The notes below the pieces were generated by a model. The model saw only the letters and a program-made list of their open reading frames with translations. It searched no databases and had not been told where the DNA came from. The position numbers were made by a program, and so were the translations under genes. From positions 41,071 to 105,070 of the forward strand of contig CAKZOO010000107.1 in the NCBI GenBank assembly GCA_937136455.1: a stretch of DNA of 64,000 bases. Direction: 5' to 3'. The DNA is from an uncultured Flavobacteriaceae bacterium (GTDB lineage Bacteria > Bacteroidota > Bacteroidia > Flavobacteriales > Flavobacteriaceae). Shown piece after piece: positions 24,477-32,643 of this stretch. Each line of letters starts with the position of its first letter. Within the stretch, counting starts at the first letter, position 1.

Positions 24477-25441
24477 GATTTTTTGGGTTTATATTTTGCT
24501 TTTTTTAATAGGGTGACTGCTTCCTCTTTTAAAAGAAGGTCCAAGTTTACGGGATTGTGGTCCATATAGGACTTTACGATTTGATAACCGATAAATCGTC
24601 CAATTCTTCCGGGTGATTCCTTGTCTAAAGCCAGTTTGAATTTAGAAAAGGGAGCGTGATTGATAAAGCGGTACTCCAATTCTTTATCGGTACTGTAGAG
24701 CAATTCCTGATCGATAAAATACCTCCAAATTTCAGATTCATTTAGCTGGGCCCATTCGAGTTGCTCTTTGGTATATCCCATTCTCATTTCCATGGAATGT
24801 TTTGGAGTGAGTCGCTCTTGTAAGTAGATCAATTTTCCTTCCCAAATGATTTTTGACAAGAAGGTTGTCTGATTGTTTTTGGGGAGCTGTGCTTTAGCGA
24901 GTTGTTCTGCTATGGCGTGTGTCAAATGTGCAGGGGTCATCGAAGTTCTCAAAAAAACTGGAATGTTTTGGTAAAAAGGATGTTTATTTCCTAAGAAATT
25001 ATCGAGTCCCATTAAAAGGAGGCTATCCGCATAGATGACTCTTGAGAAGTAATCGATATTGGTTGTTAGACTGATTCCCTTTGGAATCCGAGCATTTGGG
25101 AAATAATAGTGATAATAGCTAAAGAGCTGATCGATTTCTTTTTGGGGCTTATTGAAATCCCCAAACACAGAGTCTACCGCTTGGATCAAGAGGTTTTCTA
25201 AAGAGTCTTTTCGCTTGGCAATCCAGATGGAATCTGGTGTTTGTACTGGAAAGAGATACGGGTACGTTGCTTTTAATTCATTGAGGCTGTTGTTTGGATT
25301 GGTAAAAGCCAATTCAAATCGTTCAATGGCAATGGTTTGATCACTCTCGACCATTGGGAGCTCTCTGGTGGAACGCTCACAAGAGACAAGTAAGACGGTA
25401 CCTAGAGTCACACCTAGAAAAAACAATGTTGATTTTAACAT
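24473..25441 (-). CDS. gldB: Gliding motility lipoprotein GldB
   Basis: The 322-residue lipoprotein has a signal peptide with lipobox LLVSC (cysteine 21) and the GldB sequence pattern: IAIERFELAFTN near the N-terminus, a long helical middle, LTHAIAEQLAKAQLP, IWEGKLIYLQERLTP and a C-terminal GRIGRFIGYQIVKSYMD. GldB is an envelope lipoprotein required for gliding and T9SS function in flavobacteria. Length agrees with the family (about 320). It is divergent from nadE, an arrangement common in the group. Confidence 0.92.
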   Translation of the reverse strand: MLKSTLFFLGVTLGTVLLVSCERSTRELPMVESDQTIAIERFELAFTNPNNSLNELKATYPYLFPVQTPDSIWIAKRKDSLENLLIQAVDSVFGDFNKPQKEIDQLFSYYHYYFPNARIPKGISLTTNIDYFSRVIYADSLLLMGLDNFLGNKHPFYQNIPVFLRTSMTPAHLTHAIAEQLAKAQLPKNNQTTFLSKIIWEGKLIYLQERLTPKHSMEMRMGYTKEQLEWAQLNESEIWRYFIDQELLYSTDKELEYRFINHAPFSKFKLALDKESPGRIGRFIGYQIVKSYMDHNPVNLDLLLKEEAVTLLKKAKYKPKKS

Positions 25442-25463
25442 AGATTATTTCCTTGAAAGCCAT

Positions 25464-25487
25464 TAGTTTTGTAGCTATGCAAAGGTA
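25464..25487. promoter_or_regulatory. Divergent -7 boxes between gldB and nadE
   Basis: On the plus strand TAGTTTTG at 25464-25471 fits TAnnTTTG and points to nadE. On the minus strand TACCTTTG (25480-25487) points to gldB. The two boxes are nine bases apart, so the promoters would interfere sterically. No good -33 elements were found for either. Confidence 0.4.
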
Positions 25488-25509
25488 ATGAATTAATACA
25501 GCTACTGAA

Positions 25510-26298
25510 ATGAATACTCAAAAAGTCATCACACATATTGTCAATTGGTTATCGGATTATGCAAAAAGAGCTGGTGTTCAGGGGTTTGTTGTAGGGGTTT
25601 CCGGTGGAATTGATTCTGCAGTTACCTCGACCCTGTGTGCTCAAACTGGTCTTAAAGTACTTTGTTTAGAAATGCCCATACATCAGGCTGACAATCAAGT
25701 GAGTCGTGCTAGAAATCACATCAACTGGCTTAAAGAAAACTATCAGAACGTATCGGATCAATGGGTCAATCTAAGTCCTGTTTTTGACAGTCTTGTCGCT
25801 TCTTTTCCAGAAGTAGAAAATGAAGAAGATCGCTTTATGTCATTGGCTAATACCAGAGCTCGACTTCGAATGACCAGTCTCTATTACTTTGCAGCACTCG
25901 AAGGCTTACTCGTTGCAGGAACCGGAAATAAAGTCGAAGACTTTGGAGTTGGATTTTATACTAAATACGGTGATGGGGGGGTGGACCTCAGTCCTATAGC
26001 GGATTTATTAAAGACAGAGGTTTATGAGATTGCAGCTGCATTAGGGGTCTCAACCGAAATTCAAATAGCACCACCAACTGACGGTCTTTGGGGTGATGAT
26101 CGCAATGATGAAGATCAGATAGGGGCGTCGTATCCCGAACTCGAATGGGCGATGGAAGTCTATGATTCTGGTAAAACAGTCGATGATTTTTCAGGTAGAC
26201 AGGCCGAGGTCTTTGAAATTTACAAGCGAATGCATTTGGCCAACCAGCACAAGATGAATCCCATTCCTGTTTGTGAAATTCCAAAAGAACTGAAGTAA
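25510..26298 (+). CDS. nadE: NAD(+) synthase, ammonia-dependent type
   Basis: The 262-residue enzyme makes NAD from deamido-NAD, ATP and an ammonia source. The PP-loop VGVSGGIDSAVTS (residues about 28-40) is complete, as are NTRARLRMTSLYYFA, GTGNKVEDFGVGFYTKYGDGG and the late LWGDDRNDEDQIGASY. There is no glutaminase domain, so ammonia is the expected donor. Length agrees with the short NadE class (about 260-275). Confidence 0.95.
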   Translation: MNTQKVITHIVNWLSDYAKRAGVQGFVVGVSGGIDSAVTSTLCAQTGLKVLCLEMPIHQADNQVSRARNHINWLKENYQNVSDQWVNLSPVFDSLVASFPEVENEEDRFMSLANTRARLRMTSLYYFAALEGLLVAGTGNKVEDFGVGFYTKYGDGGVDLSPIADLLKTEVYEIAAALGVSTEIQIAPPTDGLWGDDRNDEDQIGASYPELEWAMEVYDSGKTVDDFSGRQAEVFEIYKRMHLANQHKMNPIPVCEIPKELK

Positions 26299-26329
26299 AT
26301 AAAAGTCTTAACCCCTGAAAGTTAACATA

Positions 26330-26382
26330 TTGTATGGTCTGATATACAAAAATATTGTATTTTTGTATAGTGAGATATACAA
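26330..26382 (+). promoter_or_regulatory. Duplicated 20-base operator around the ATPase promoter
   Basis: TTGTATGGTCTGATATACAA (26330-26349) and TTGTATAGTGAGATATACAA (26363-26382) differ at three positions. Each has TTGTAT/ATACAA inverted arms, and the centres are 33 bases apart, about three helical turns. The spacer holds a TATTTTTG -7 box (26358-26365), and an 11-base perfect inverted repeat (26344-26354 with 26358-26368) links the two sites. The second copy ends two bases before the ATG. Confidence 0.6.
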
Positions 26383-26384
26383 TA

Positions 26385-27581
26385 ATGGAAGGGTTACAAG
26401 ATAAATTTATAAAGAGATTACAGCATACGCCAACTCATTTTGTGAGATCAATTATTGATCAGATCAATTGGAGTTCGAGACTCATAGGGATCAAAGGCTC
26501 TCGAGGAGTAGGAAAAACTACGCTCTTATTACAATACATCAAACTCCATTTAAATGATCGTATTCATCAGACCCTATACGTAAGCCTTGATATGCTATGG
26601 TTTTCTGCCAATAGTTTGACTTTGTTAATAGATGAATTTGAAAAAAGAGGAGGAATCTATCTGTTTTTAGATGAGGTTCACAAATATCCAAATTGGTCAC
26701 AAGAGCTTAAAAATGCCTATGATCAATATCCGCATTTGAAAATAGTTTTTACGGGATCTTCACTCATAGAAATAATCAATGCTAGTGCTGATTTAAGTAG
26801 AAGAGCACTCGTTTATCATATGCAGGGATTGTCTTTTAGGGAATATTTGAGTCTAGAAACCTCCCATACATTTAAAAGCTATTCACTTGAGGAATTGTTG
26901 ATGAATCATCAAAAAATAGCAAATACAATTACTTCTCAAATTAAACCTCTTCAGTATTTTGATCATTATTTAGAAACAGGCTATTATCCTTTTTACAAAG
27001 AAGATCCATCGATGTATCACTTCAAGCTTTCAGGAGTTATTCAGATGATTCTAGAGGTAGAATTACCTCTTTTAAGGGCAGTTGAGTATGCTTACATTTC
27101 TAAAATAAAGGAATTGTTATTGATTATAACACAATCTGCTCCTTTTGTTCCCAACGTAAAAAAAATCAGTGAGCGGATTCAAATTAACAGAACAACCTTA
27201 TTAAATTACTTGTATTATCTTGATGAAATTTGCCTAACCAATAATTTATACAAAAAGTCGTTTGGTATCAGTAAACTTCAAAAGCCAAATAAAATATACT
27301 TAGAGAATACCAATTTGATGTTTAACCTCTCTCCTAAACAGGCTGATAAAGGTAACTTAAGAGAAACATTTTTTAGAAATCAGGTTGGTTTTACAAATCA
27401 AATCAATTATGCTGATCAGGGGGATTTTATTGTCAATAATTCAATTTATTTTGAAATTGGAGGGGCCTCTAAATCAAAAAAACAATTAATTGGCGTGAAG
27501 CAATCCTATGTGGTATCCGATGCTATTGAAATAGGATACGATACGAAAATTCCATTGTGGTTATTTGGTTTTTTGTATTAG
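26385..27581 (+). CDS. AAA ATPase with DUF4143-type C-terminus
   Basis: From the ATG at 26385 the protein has 398 residues. A P-loop (IKGSRGVGKTTLLLQY) and a Walker B (YLFLDEVHKYPNW) fit the AAA_14 ATPase family. The sensor segment IVFTGSSLIEI and the downstream ADLSRRALVYHMQGLSFREYL follow in family order. A winged-helix-like segment (SERIQINRTTLLNYLYYLDE) precedes the C-terminal DUF4143-type nuclease-like fold. Function of this family is not established; members often occur singly and in many copies. The in-frame TTG at 26355 lies inside the promoter and is rejected as start. The gene is flanked by nadE and dnaG, with no partner gene. Confidence 0.75.
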   Translation: MEGLQDKFIKRLQHTPTHFVRSIIDQINWSSRLIGIKGSRGVGKTTLLLQYIKLHLNDRIHQTLYVSLDMLWFSANSLTLLIDEFEKRGGIYLFLDEVHKYPNWSQELKNAYDQYPHLKIVFTGSSLIEIINASADLSRRALVYHMQGLSFREYLSLETSHTFKSYSLEELLMNHQKIANTITSQIKPLQYFDHYLETGYYPFYKEDPSMYHFKLSGVIQMILEVELPLLRAVEYAYISKIKELLLIITQSAPFVPNVKKISERIQINRTTLLNYLYYLDEICLTNNLYKKSFGISKLQKPNKIYLENTNLMFNLSPKQADKGNLRETFFRNQVGFTNQINYADQGDFIVNNSIYFEIGGASKSKKQLIGVKQSYVVSDAIEIGYDTKIPLWLFGFLY

Positions 27582-27689
27582 ATAGTACTCACAGATAGAG
27601 TCTAATATTAAAGATGTCGGTAAAGATCAACTTAATGTAACATTAATTAGGAAGCTTCAAAAAGACAACTCTCGTATTTTTATTTTGAT

Positions 27690-29669
27690 TTAAGCAACCA
27701 ACACTCTATTGAGTCGCTTGCTCAAATTGGTGAGTAATTTCTGAAAATCCATAATTTCTTCCAAGAGGCTTTTGATATTGGCCTCCTCTTCTCTAGTCTG
27801 CTGTTTGAGTTCTTCGATACGTCTGCTGATCAGATTACAGCGAAGGGTTAAAATCGTTTCAGTAGTGAGTTGGGCAATCGAGTGATCTTTTTCTTTGGGA
27901 AAGATGTTTTTGGATTCCCAATTGTTAAGAAGGTATTTTTCATCTTCCATCAAAATAGAGGAGAGCATGGATGAAAACTCTTGATCCTGAGTATTGATAA
28001 AATGCTGAACTTTAAAATCCTCATTTTGGTTAAACCCTTGAATGAGTTGGTAATAGATGGTTTTAAACTGTGGTTGTGAAAACTCAATCTCATCTTGTTG
28101 AAGGTCTAAATAGATTTTTTCATAGACTTTGTAATCCACTTCAACGGGTTTATGGACGAGGTTTCCATCGGAATCCTTATCGAGAATTTCGTCTTTAAAA
28201 CGGTCTTTATGAGATCCGTAAAGCAGAAGTAATTCTATGATTTTTCGTTCTAATTCAACTAAAACATTGAGCTTTTGTTCTTCTGGTTTGTGCTTGACAA
28301 CCTTAAAAGCTTCTTGTCTGGTTTTGGAAGCTAATTTTTGAGCGTTCGAGTAGTCCTTTTTGGTGATTTGAGCAAGACTGTCAAAAAGCACCGCTTCGGA
28401 TACTTCCATGATTTTTGCACAGGACTGAATATAGACCTCTCTTTGAATCGTATCGGGTATTTTAGCGATGCTTTCCACGATTTCACGAATGGTCTGTGCT
28501 CTTTTTATAGGATCGTCTTTAGACTCCTGGGCGAATAAAGATGCCTTAAATCCGATGAAGTCTTTGGAGTTTTCCGCTAAGTAGTTTTGAACTTCTTCGA
28601 GTGAATTGTTTTTGGCAAAACTGTCGGGATCTTCACCGTCTGGAAAGCTGCAGACTTTGACATTCATTCCCTGTGCGAGAATGAGATCAACTCCTCTGAG
28701 CGAGGCTCTAAGACCAGCGGCATCGCCGTCAAAAAGGACTGTGATATTTTTGGTGAGTCTGTTGATCAGTCGAATTTGTTCTGGAGTCAATGCGGTACCT
28801 GAGGAGGAAACCACATTGTGAATCCCTCGTTGATAAAATTGAATCACATCGGTGTAGCCTTCTACTAAATAGCAATTGTCCTGTTTTGCAATGGCGGCTT
28901 TGGCGTGATAAATACCGTAAAGCACCTTGCTTTTGTGATAGATCGCACTTTCGGGTGAGTTGAGGTATTTGGCGGCTTTGGGATCGTTCTTTAAAATCCT
29001 TCCACCAAAACCGAGAACTCGACCACTCATCGAATGAATAGGAAAGAGCACTCTTCCCTTAAATCGATCAAAGGTTTTGCTCGTTCCATCCTCTTGTTGT
29101 TTGACAATAGAAAGTCCTGTTTTTTCTAAAAATTCTAATTGGTATTTATCTTCTAAAGCCTTAGTTGTAAAATCATCCCAATTGTCGAGGCAGTAACCCA
29201 GATGAAAACTCTTGATCGTCTCATCGGTAAATCCGCGTTCTTTGAAATAAGTCAATCCAATGGATTTTCCTAGTGGGTGTTCCCAAAGTGTTTTTGAAAA
29301 TTGATTTTGAGCGTATTCGGAGAGTAAATACATGCTCTCCATTTCATCTAAAGCTTTCTTTTGCTCGTCGGTTTGCTCGGTTTCCTCAATTTCAATATTG
29401 TATTTCTTAGCCAGGTATTTAATGGCCTCAGGATAACTGAAATGTTCGTGTTCCATCACAAAAGCGACGACATTACCTCCCTTTCCAGATGAAAAATCCT
29501 TCCAGATTTGCTTCACGGGTGAAACCATAAAACTCGGAGTGCGTTCATCGCTAAAGGGGCTGAGTCCTTTGTAATTGGCTCCTGATTTTTTGAGTTGCAC
29601 AAAATCGCCAATAACCTCCTCAACACGGGCGGTTTCATATACTTGGTCGATAGTGCTTTTTGAAATCAA
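27690..29669 (-). CDS. dnaG: DNA primase with degenerate CHC2 zinc finger
   Basis: The 659-residue protein has DnaG layout: an N-terminal CHC2-like domain (about 1-100), a TOPRIM catalytic core (about 120-430) with YLVEGYTDVIQFYQ and LFDGDAAGLRASLRG, and a C-terminal helicase-binding region (about 460-659). It synthesises RNA primers at the replication fork. In the zinc finger, the C-P-F-H pair of E. coli is replaced by SPFS (residues 37-40) and the C-F-G-C pair by DFSS (58-61), so no zinc ligand remains. The surrounding fold residues (YKGLSPFSDERTPSF, SGKGGN) are kept, which suggests that the domain is still in use. It is monocistronic here. Confidence 0.95.
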   Translation of the reverse strand: MISKSTIDQVYETARVEEVIGDFVQLKKSGANYKGLSPFSDERTPSFMVSPVKQIWKDFSSGKGGNVVAFVMEHEHFSYPEAIKYLAKKYNIEIEETEQTDEQKKALDEMESMYLLSEYAQNQFSKTLWEHPLGKSIGLTYFKERGFTDETIKSFHLGYCLDNWDDFTTKALEDKYQLEFLEKTGLSIVKQQEDGTSKTFDRFKGRVLFPIHSMSGRVLGFGGRILKNDPKAAKYLNSPESAIYHKSKVLYGIYHAKAAIAKQDNCYLVEGYTDVIQFYQRGIHNVVSSSGTALTPEQIRLINRLTKNITVLFDGDAAGLRASLRGVDLILAQGMNVKVCSFPDGEDPDSFAKNNSLEEVQNYLAENSKDFIGFKASLFAQESKDDPIKRAQTIREIVESIAKIPDTIQREVYIQSCAKIMEVSEAVLFDSLAQITKKDYSNAQKLASKTRQEAFKVVKHKPEEQKLNVLVELERKIIELLLLYGSHKDRFKDEILDKDSDGNLVHKPVEVDYKVYEKIYLDLQQDEIEFSQPQFKTIYYQLIQGFNQNEDFKVQHFINTQDQEFSSMLSSILMEDEKYLLNNWESKNIFPKEKDHSIAQLTTETILTLRCNLISRRIEELKQQTREEEANIKSLLEEIMDFQKLLTNLSKRLNRVLVA

Positions 29670-29730
29670 AGGAGTTTCTTTTTAGCTTTAGAGTCTAAAG
29701 ATAAGACAATAGTGTAGAATTAAAAATAGA

Positions 29731-30828
29731 TCAAATTTTACGCTCGACTACATAGTCGACCATATCGATCAGGGATCTTTTGTAAGGAGAATCTTCGTAG
29801 GCTTCCAAAAGCTTTAAAGCCTCCTCTTTAAATTCGTGCATTTTATCTTCGGCATAGCTCAATCCACCTAATTCTTTGACTTTTTGAATGAGCTTTTGAA
29901 CTCGTTTCTTATCGGTATTGTGGTTTTTGACCGTATCCAACATCCATTTTTGATCTTTTTTGTCTGCAACCTTGAGTGCGTGGATCAGCGGAAGGGTCAT
30001 CTTTTGTTCTTTGATGTCAATTCCGAGTGGCTTTCCAATTTTACGAGATCCGTAATCAAAGAGATCATCTTTGATTTGGAAGGCCAATCCAATGAGGGTT
30101 CCAAAATCTCTAAATGTGGTCACGTGCTCACTTGCTGGTTTTACAGAAGCAGCTCCAAGGCTGCAACAGGAGGCGATTAAGGTGGCTGTCTTTTTTCGAA
30201 TAATCTCGTAATAGACTTCTTCTGTGATGTCTAAGCTTTTGGCTTTTTCTAATTGCAGTAACTCTCCTTCGCTCATTTCTCGAACGGCTGTTGAAATGAT
30301 TTTTAAGAGATCAAAATCATCGTTGTCAATACAGAGCAATAACCCTTTAGAAAGGAGGTAATCACCAACTAGAACTGCTATTTTATTCTTCCAAAGTGCA
30401 TTGATAGAAAAGAACCCTCTGCGTTTGTTGGAATCGTCAACCACATCGTCGTGAACCAAAGTTGCAGTGTGAATGAGTTCTATTACAGAAGCTCCTCTAT
30501 AGGTGCGTTCGTTGAGTTCTCCTTTGTTGAGCAATTTGGCGGTTAGAAAAACAAACATAGGTCGCATTTGTTTTCCCTTTCGATTCACGATATAGTAGGT
30601 GATTCTATTTAAAAGTGCAACACGAGTGGTCATGGACTCATAGAACTTTTCTTCGAAGAGGTCCATCTCCAAATGAATGGGGTCTTTTATGCGATCTATT
30701 TGACTCAAAGGTGAATTTTGTCGGTTGGTTTTGAGAAGGTAAAAGTAGCCAAAAAAACGCTTTGTTCTATAATTTTTTTTGAGGGTTTTTAGCGGATATT
30801 TTCTAGATAAATCCCTGATGTGATTCAT
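29731..30828 (-). CDS. Polyprenyl (octaprenyl-type) diphosphate synthase
   Basis: The enzyme extends farnesyl or geranylgeranyl diphosphate with isopentenyl units to make the side chain of menaquinone. The two aspartate-rich motifs are present: HDDVVDDSNKRRG (first) and QIKDDLFDYGSRKIG (second), with GKQMRPMFVFLTAKLL upstream. The 365-residue version from the ATG at 30828 has an N-terminal basic extension of about 40 residues that relatives usually lack. A TTG at 30706-30708 would start the protein at SQIDRIKDPIHLEMDLF, which looks more like the normal N-terminus. I cannot decide between them. It is divergent from mraZ. Confidence 0.88.
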   Translation of the reverse strand: MNHIRDLSRKYPLKTLKKNYRTKRFFGYFYLLKTNRQNSPLSQIDRIKDPIHLEMDLFEEKFYESMTTRVALLNRITYYIVNRKGKQMRPMFVFLTAKLLNKGELNERTYRGASVIELIHTATLVHDDVVDDSNKRRGFFSINALWKNKIAVLVGDYLLSKGLLLCIDNDDFDLLKIISTAVREMSEGELLQLEKAKSLDITEEVYYEIIRKKTATLIASCCSLGAASVKPASEHVTTFRDFGTLIGLAFQIKDDLFDYGSRKIGKPLGIDIKEQKMTLPLIHALKVADKKDQKWMLDTVKNHNTDKKRVQKLIQKVKELGGLSYAEDKMHEFKEEALKLLEAYEDSPYKRSLIDMVDYVVERKI

Positions 30829-30908
30829 TTATTACCACCTATTAACAATCACAAAATCAGCTTATTTAGGGTGTTTAGATCCTTTGATTTGAAAACTTAT
30901 TAACAATG

Positions 30909-30950
30909 TGGTAAAAAGTGGTAAAAAGTGGGAATAAATCCCTATTTTTG
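30909..30950 (+). promoter_or_regulatory. MraZ operator and dcw promoter
   Basis: Three TGG words start at 30909, 30919 and 30929 (TGGTA, TGGTA, TGGGA), with an exact 10-base period. This is the spacing known for MraZ binding repeats (TGGGN with 5-base spacers). A TATTTTTG -7 box follows at 30943-30950, 23 bases before the mraZ start. Autoregulation of the dcw cluster by MraZ is the likely meaning. Confidence 0.7.
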
Positions 30951-30973
30951 AAATCAAACAAAGTTGACTACTA

Positions 30974-31438
30974 GTGCAAAATTTAATTGGTACATACGAC
31001 TGTAATGCAGATACTAAGGGAAGAGTCCTGCTGCCCATTGCTTTAAAAAAGCAATTGGAGCCTGTGCTTTCTGAAGGCTTTGTAATTAAAAGAGCGGTGT
31101 TTCAAGAGTGTTTGGAGTTGTATCCTATGAGCGAGTGGAAACTCCTCATGGAGCAGATCAACAAGAAGAATCGCTTTGTAAAAAAGAACAACGACTTTAT
31201 CAGAAGGTTTACAGCTGGAGTTCGAATGATTGAAGTGGATGCTGCTGGACGTTTGTTAATTCCTAAAAATTTAATGGGGATTGCGAAGATCGATAAGCAG
31301 GTAGTCTTATCTGCTGCGATCAATATTGTCGAAATCTGGGATAAGACTTCTTATGAAGCTGTTTTGGATGATACTACTACAGACTTTGCAAGTCTTGCCG
31401 AAGAAGTAATGGGAGGCGATGGAGATGAATTATCATAA
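30974..31438 (+). CDS. mraZ: Transcriptional regulator MraZ
   Basis: The 154-residue protein consists of two SpoVT/AbrB-like halves, seen as GTYDCNADTKGRVLLPIALKK and the second VDAAGRLLIPKNLM. It starts at a GTG at 30974, since no ATG lies in frame nearby and the N-terminus QNLIGTYDCN matches the family. MraZ is the DNA-binding autoregulator at the head of the dcw cluster. Its expected binding repeats lie just upstream. The gene overlaps rsmH by 14-20 bases, depending on the rsmH start. Confidence 0.93.
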   Translation: MQNLIGTYDCNADTKGRVLLPIALKKQLEPVLSEGFVIKRAVFQECLELYPMSEWKLLMEQINKKNRFVKKNNDFIRRFTAGVRMIEVDAAGRLLIPKNLMGIAKIDKQVVLSAAINIVEIWDKTSYEAVLDDTTTDFASLAEEVMGGDGDELS

Positions 31439-32333
31439 TCCGGTACTGTTAAAAGAAACTGTTGATGGTTTGGCGATCCAACCCGACGGAATTTATGTCG
31501 ATGTTACCTATGGTGGAGGGGGGCACTCCAAAGAAATTTTATCTCGATTATCGGACAAGGGAAAGCTTTTTGCCTTTGATCAAGATCCAGATGCACTGGC
31601 GAATGTGGTGGACGATCCTCGTTTGACGCTCATTCCTGAAAATTTTAGATACATCAGTCGCTTTCTCAGATTTTACAAGGTGACTAAGGTGGATGGGATT
31701 CTGGCAGATTTTGGAGTTTCATCGCATCAATTCGATGAGGCGAGTAGAGGTTTTTCTACGCGTACGGAGGGTGTCTTAGACATGCGAATGAATCAACGTT
31801 CTGAACTCAGTGCTCGAGAAGTGGTCAACAATTACAGTGAAGAGGATTTGGCATCAGTGCTGTATCAGTATGGTGATTTAAAAAATTCAAGACATATAGC
31901 TCGTGTTATTGTCAATTCAAGATCCAATCAGCCGATTGATACTACAGAGCAATTAAAGGAAGTGCTAAAGCCATTTTTAAAGGGATTTAGAGATCAGAAA
32001 TTTTTAGCTCAACTCTATCAAGCGATTCGAATTGAGGTCAACGGGGAATTGCAGGTAATCAAGGAGTTTTTACTTCAAGTTCCCGATCTGCTTGAAGAAG
32101 GAGGTCGATTGTCGGTTCTCAGTTACCACTCCTTGGAAGATCGCCTTGTCAAGCGATTTATTCAAAATGGGAAATTTGAAGGAGAGGCTGAAAAAGATGT
32201 TTTTGGAAGGGTGTATGTTCCGCTTAAAAAAGTCGGAAAACTGATCGTTCCATCAGAGGAAGAAATAGCAGAAAACAATAGGGCTCGTTCGGCCAAACTC
32301 AGAATAGCAGCGCGAAATAAAGATGAAAACTAA
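31419..32333 (+). CDS. rsmH: 16S rRNA m4C1402 methyltransferase RsmH
   Basis: The 304-residue enzyme methylates N4 of cytidine 1402 in 16S rRNA. It shows YHNPVLLKETVDGL at the start, the SAM-binding YVDVTYGGGGHSKEIL, FDQDPDAL, ADFGVSSHQFDEASRGFS and the late LSVLSYHSLEDRLVKRF. Two ATG codons (31419 and 31425) are possible. The second gives the more usual N-terminus MNYHNPVLL. The end overlaps ftsL by 11 bases. Conserved second gene of the dcw cluster. Confidence 0.95.
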   Translation: MEMNYHNPVLLKETVDGLAIQPDGIYVDVTYGGGGHSKEILSRLSDKGKLFAFDQDPDALANVVDDPRLTLIPENFRYISRFLRFYKVTKVDGILADFGVSSHQFDEASRGFSTRTEGVLDMRMNQRSELSAREVVNNYSEEDLASVLYQYGDLKNSRHIARVIVNSRSNQPIDTTEQLKEVLKPFLKGFRDQKFLAQLYQAIRIEVNGELQVIKEFLLQVPDLLEEGGRLSVLSYHSLEDRLVKRFIQNGKFEGEAEKDVFGRVYVPLKKVGKLIVPSEEEIAENNRARSAKLRIAARNKDEN

Positions 32334-32643
32334 GGTATTACAACTATTAAGGGGGTCTTTTTTGACTTCGGATAATTCCTCAAAACACTGGAGGTTTATC
32401 CTCTTTTTGTTTGCCTTAGCAGTTGTGATGATTTACGCTGCACATCGAGCTGATTCCAAGGTGCATGAAATTGCATCACTCAACACAAAGGTCAATGCGC
32501 TCAAGGGACAATTTGTAGTGATGCGTACCAAGGTGCAAAAAATGCAATTGGAGTCATCTGTTAAAGAAAAAGTGGCGGGTATAGGACTTGTTCCACCGAT
32601 CAATCCGCCTGTAAGAATAATTGTAAGCAGCGAAGAAGATTAA
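32323..32643 (+). CDS. ftsL: FtsL-like cell division protein
   Basis: The 106-residue protein has a short cytoplasmic N-terminus, one transmembrane helix (about 27-45, WRFILFLFALAVVMIYAA) and a periplasmic helix (ASLNTKVNALKGQFVVMRTKVQKMQ) that would form a coiled coil with FtsB/DivIC. Sequence similarity in this family is low. Size, topology and location between rsmH and ftsI support the assignment. It would be part of the FtsQLB-type complex that activates septal synthesis. Confidence 0.82.
   Translation: MKTKVLQLLRGSFLTSDNSSKHWRFILFLFALAVVMIYAAHRADSKVHEIASLNTKVNALKGQFVVMRTKVQKMQLESSVKEKVAGIGLVPPINPPVRIIVSSEED

Noticed and set aside
26355..26384. TTG at 26355 as start of the ATPase
   Set aside because: This TTG lies in the centre of the operator and the -7 box. 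The ATG at 26385 follows the second operator.
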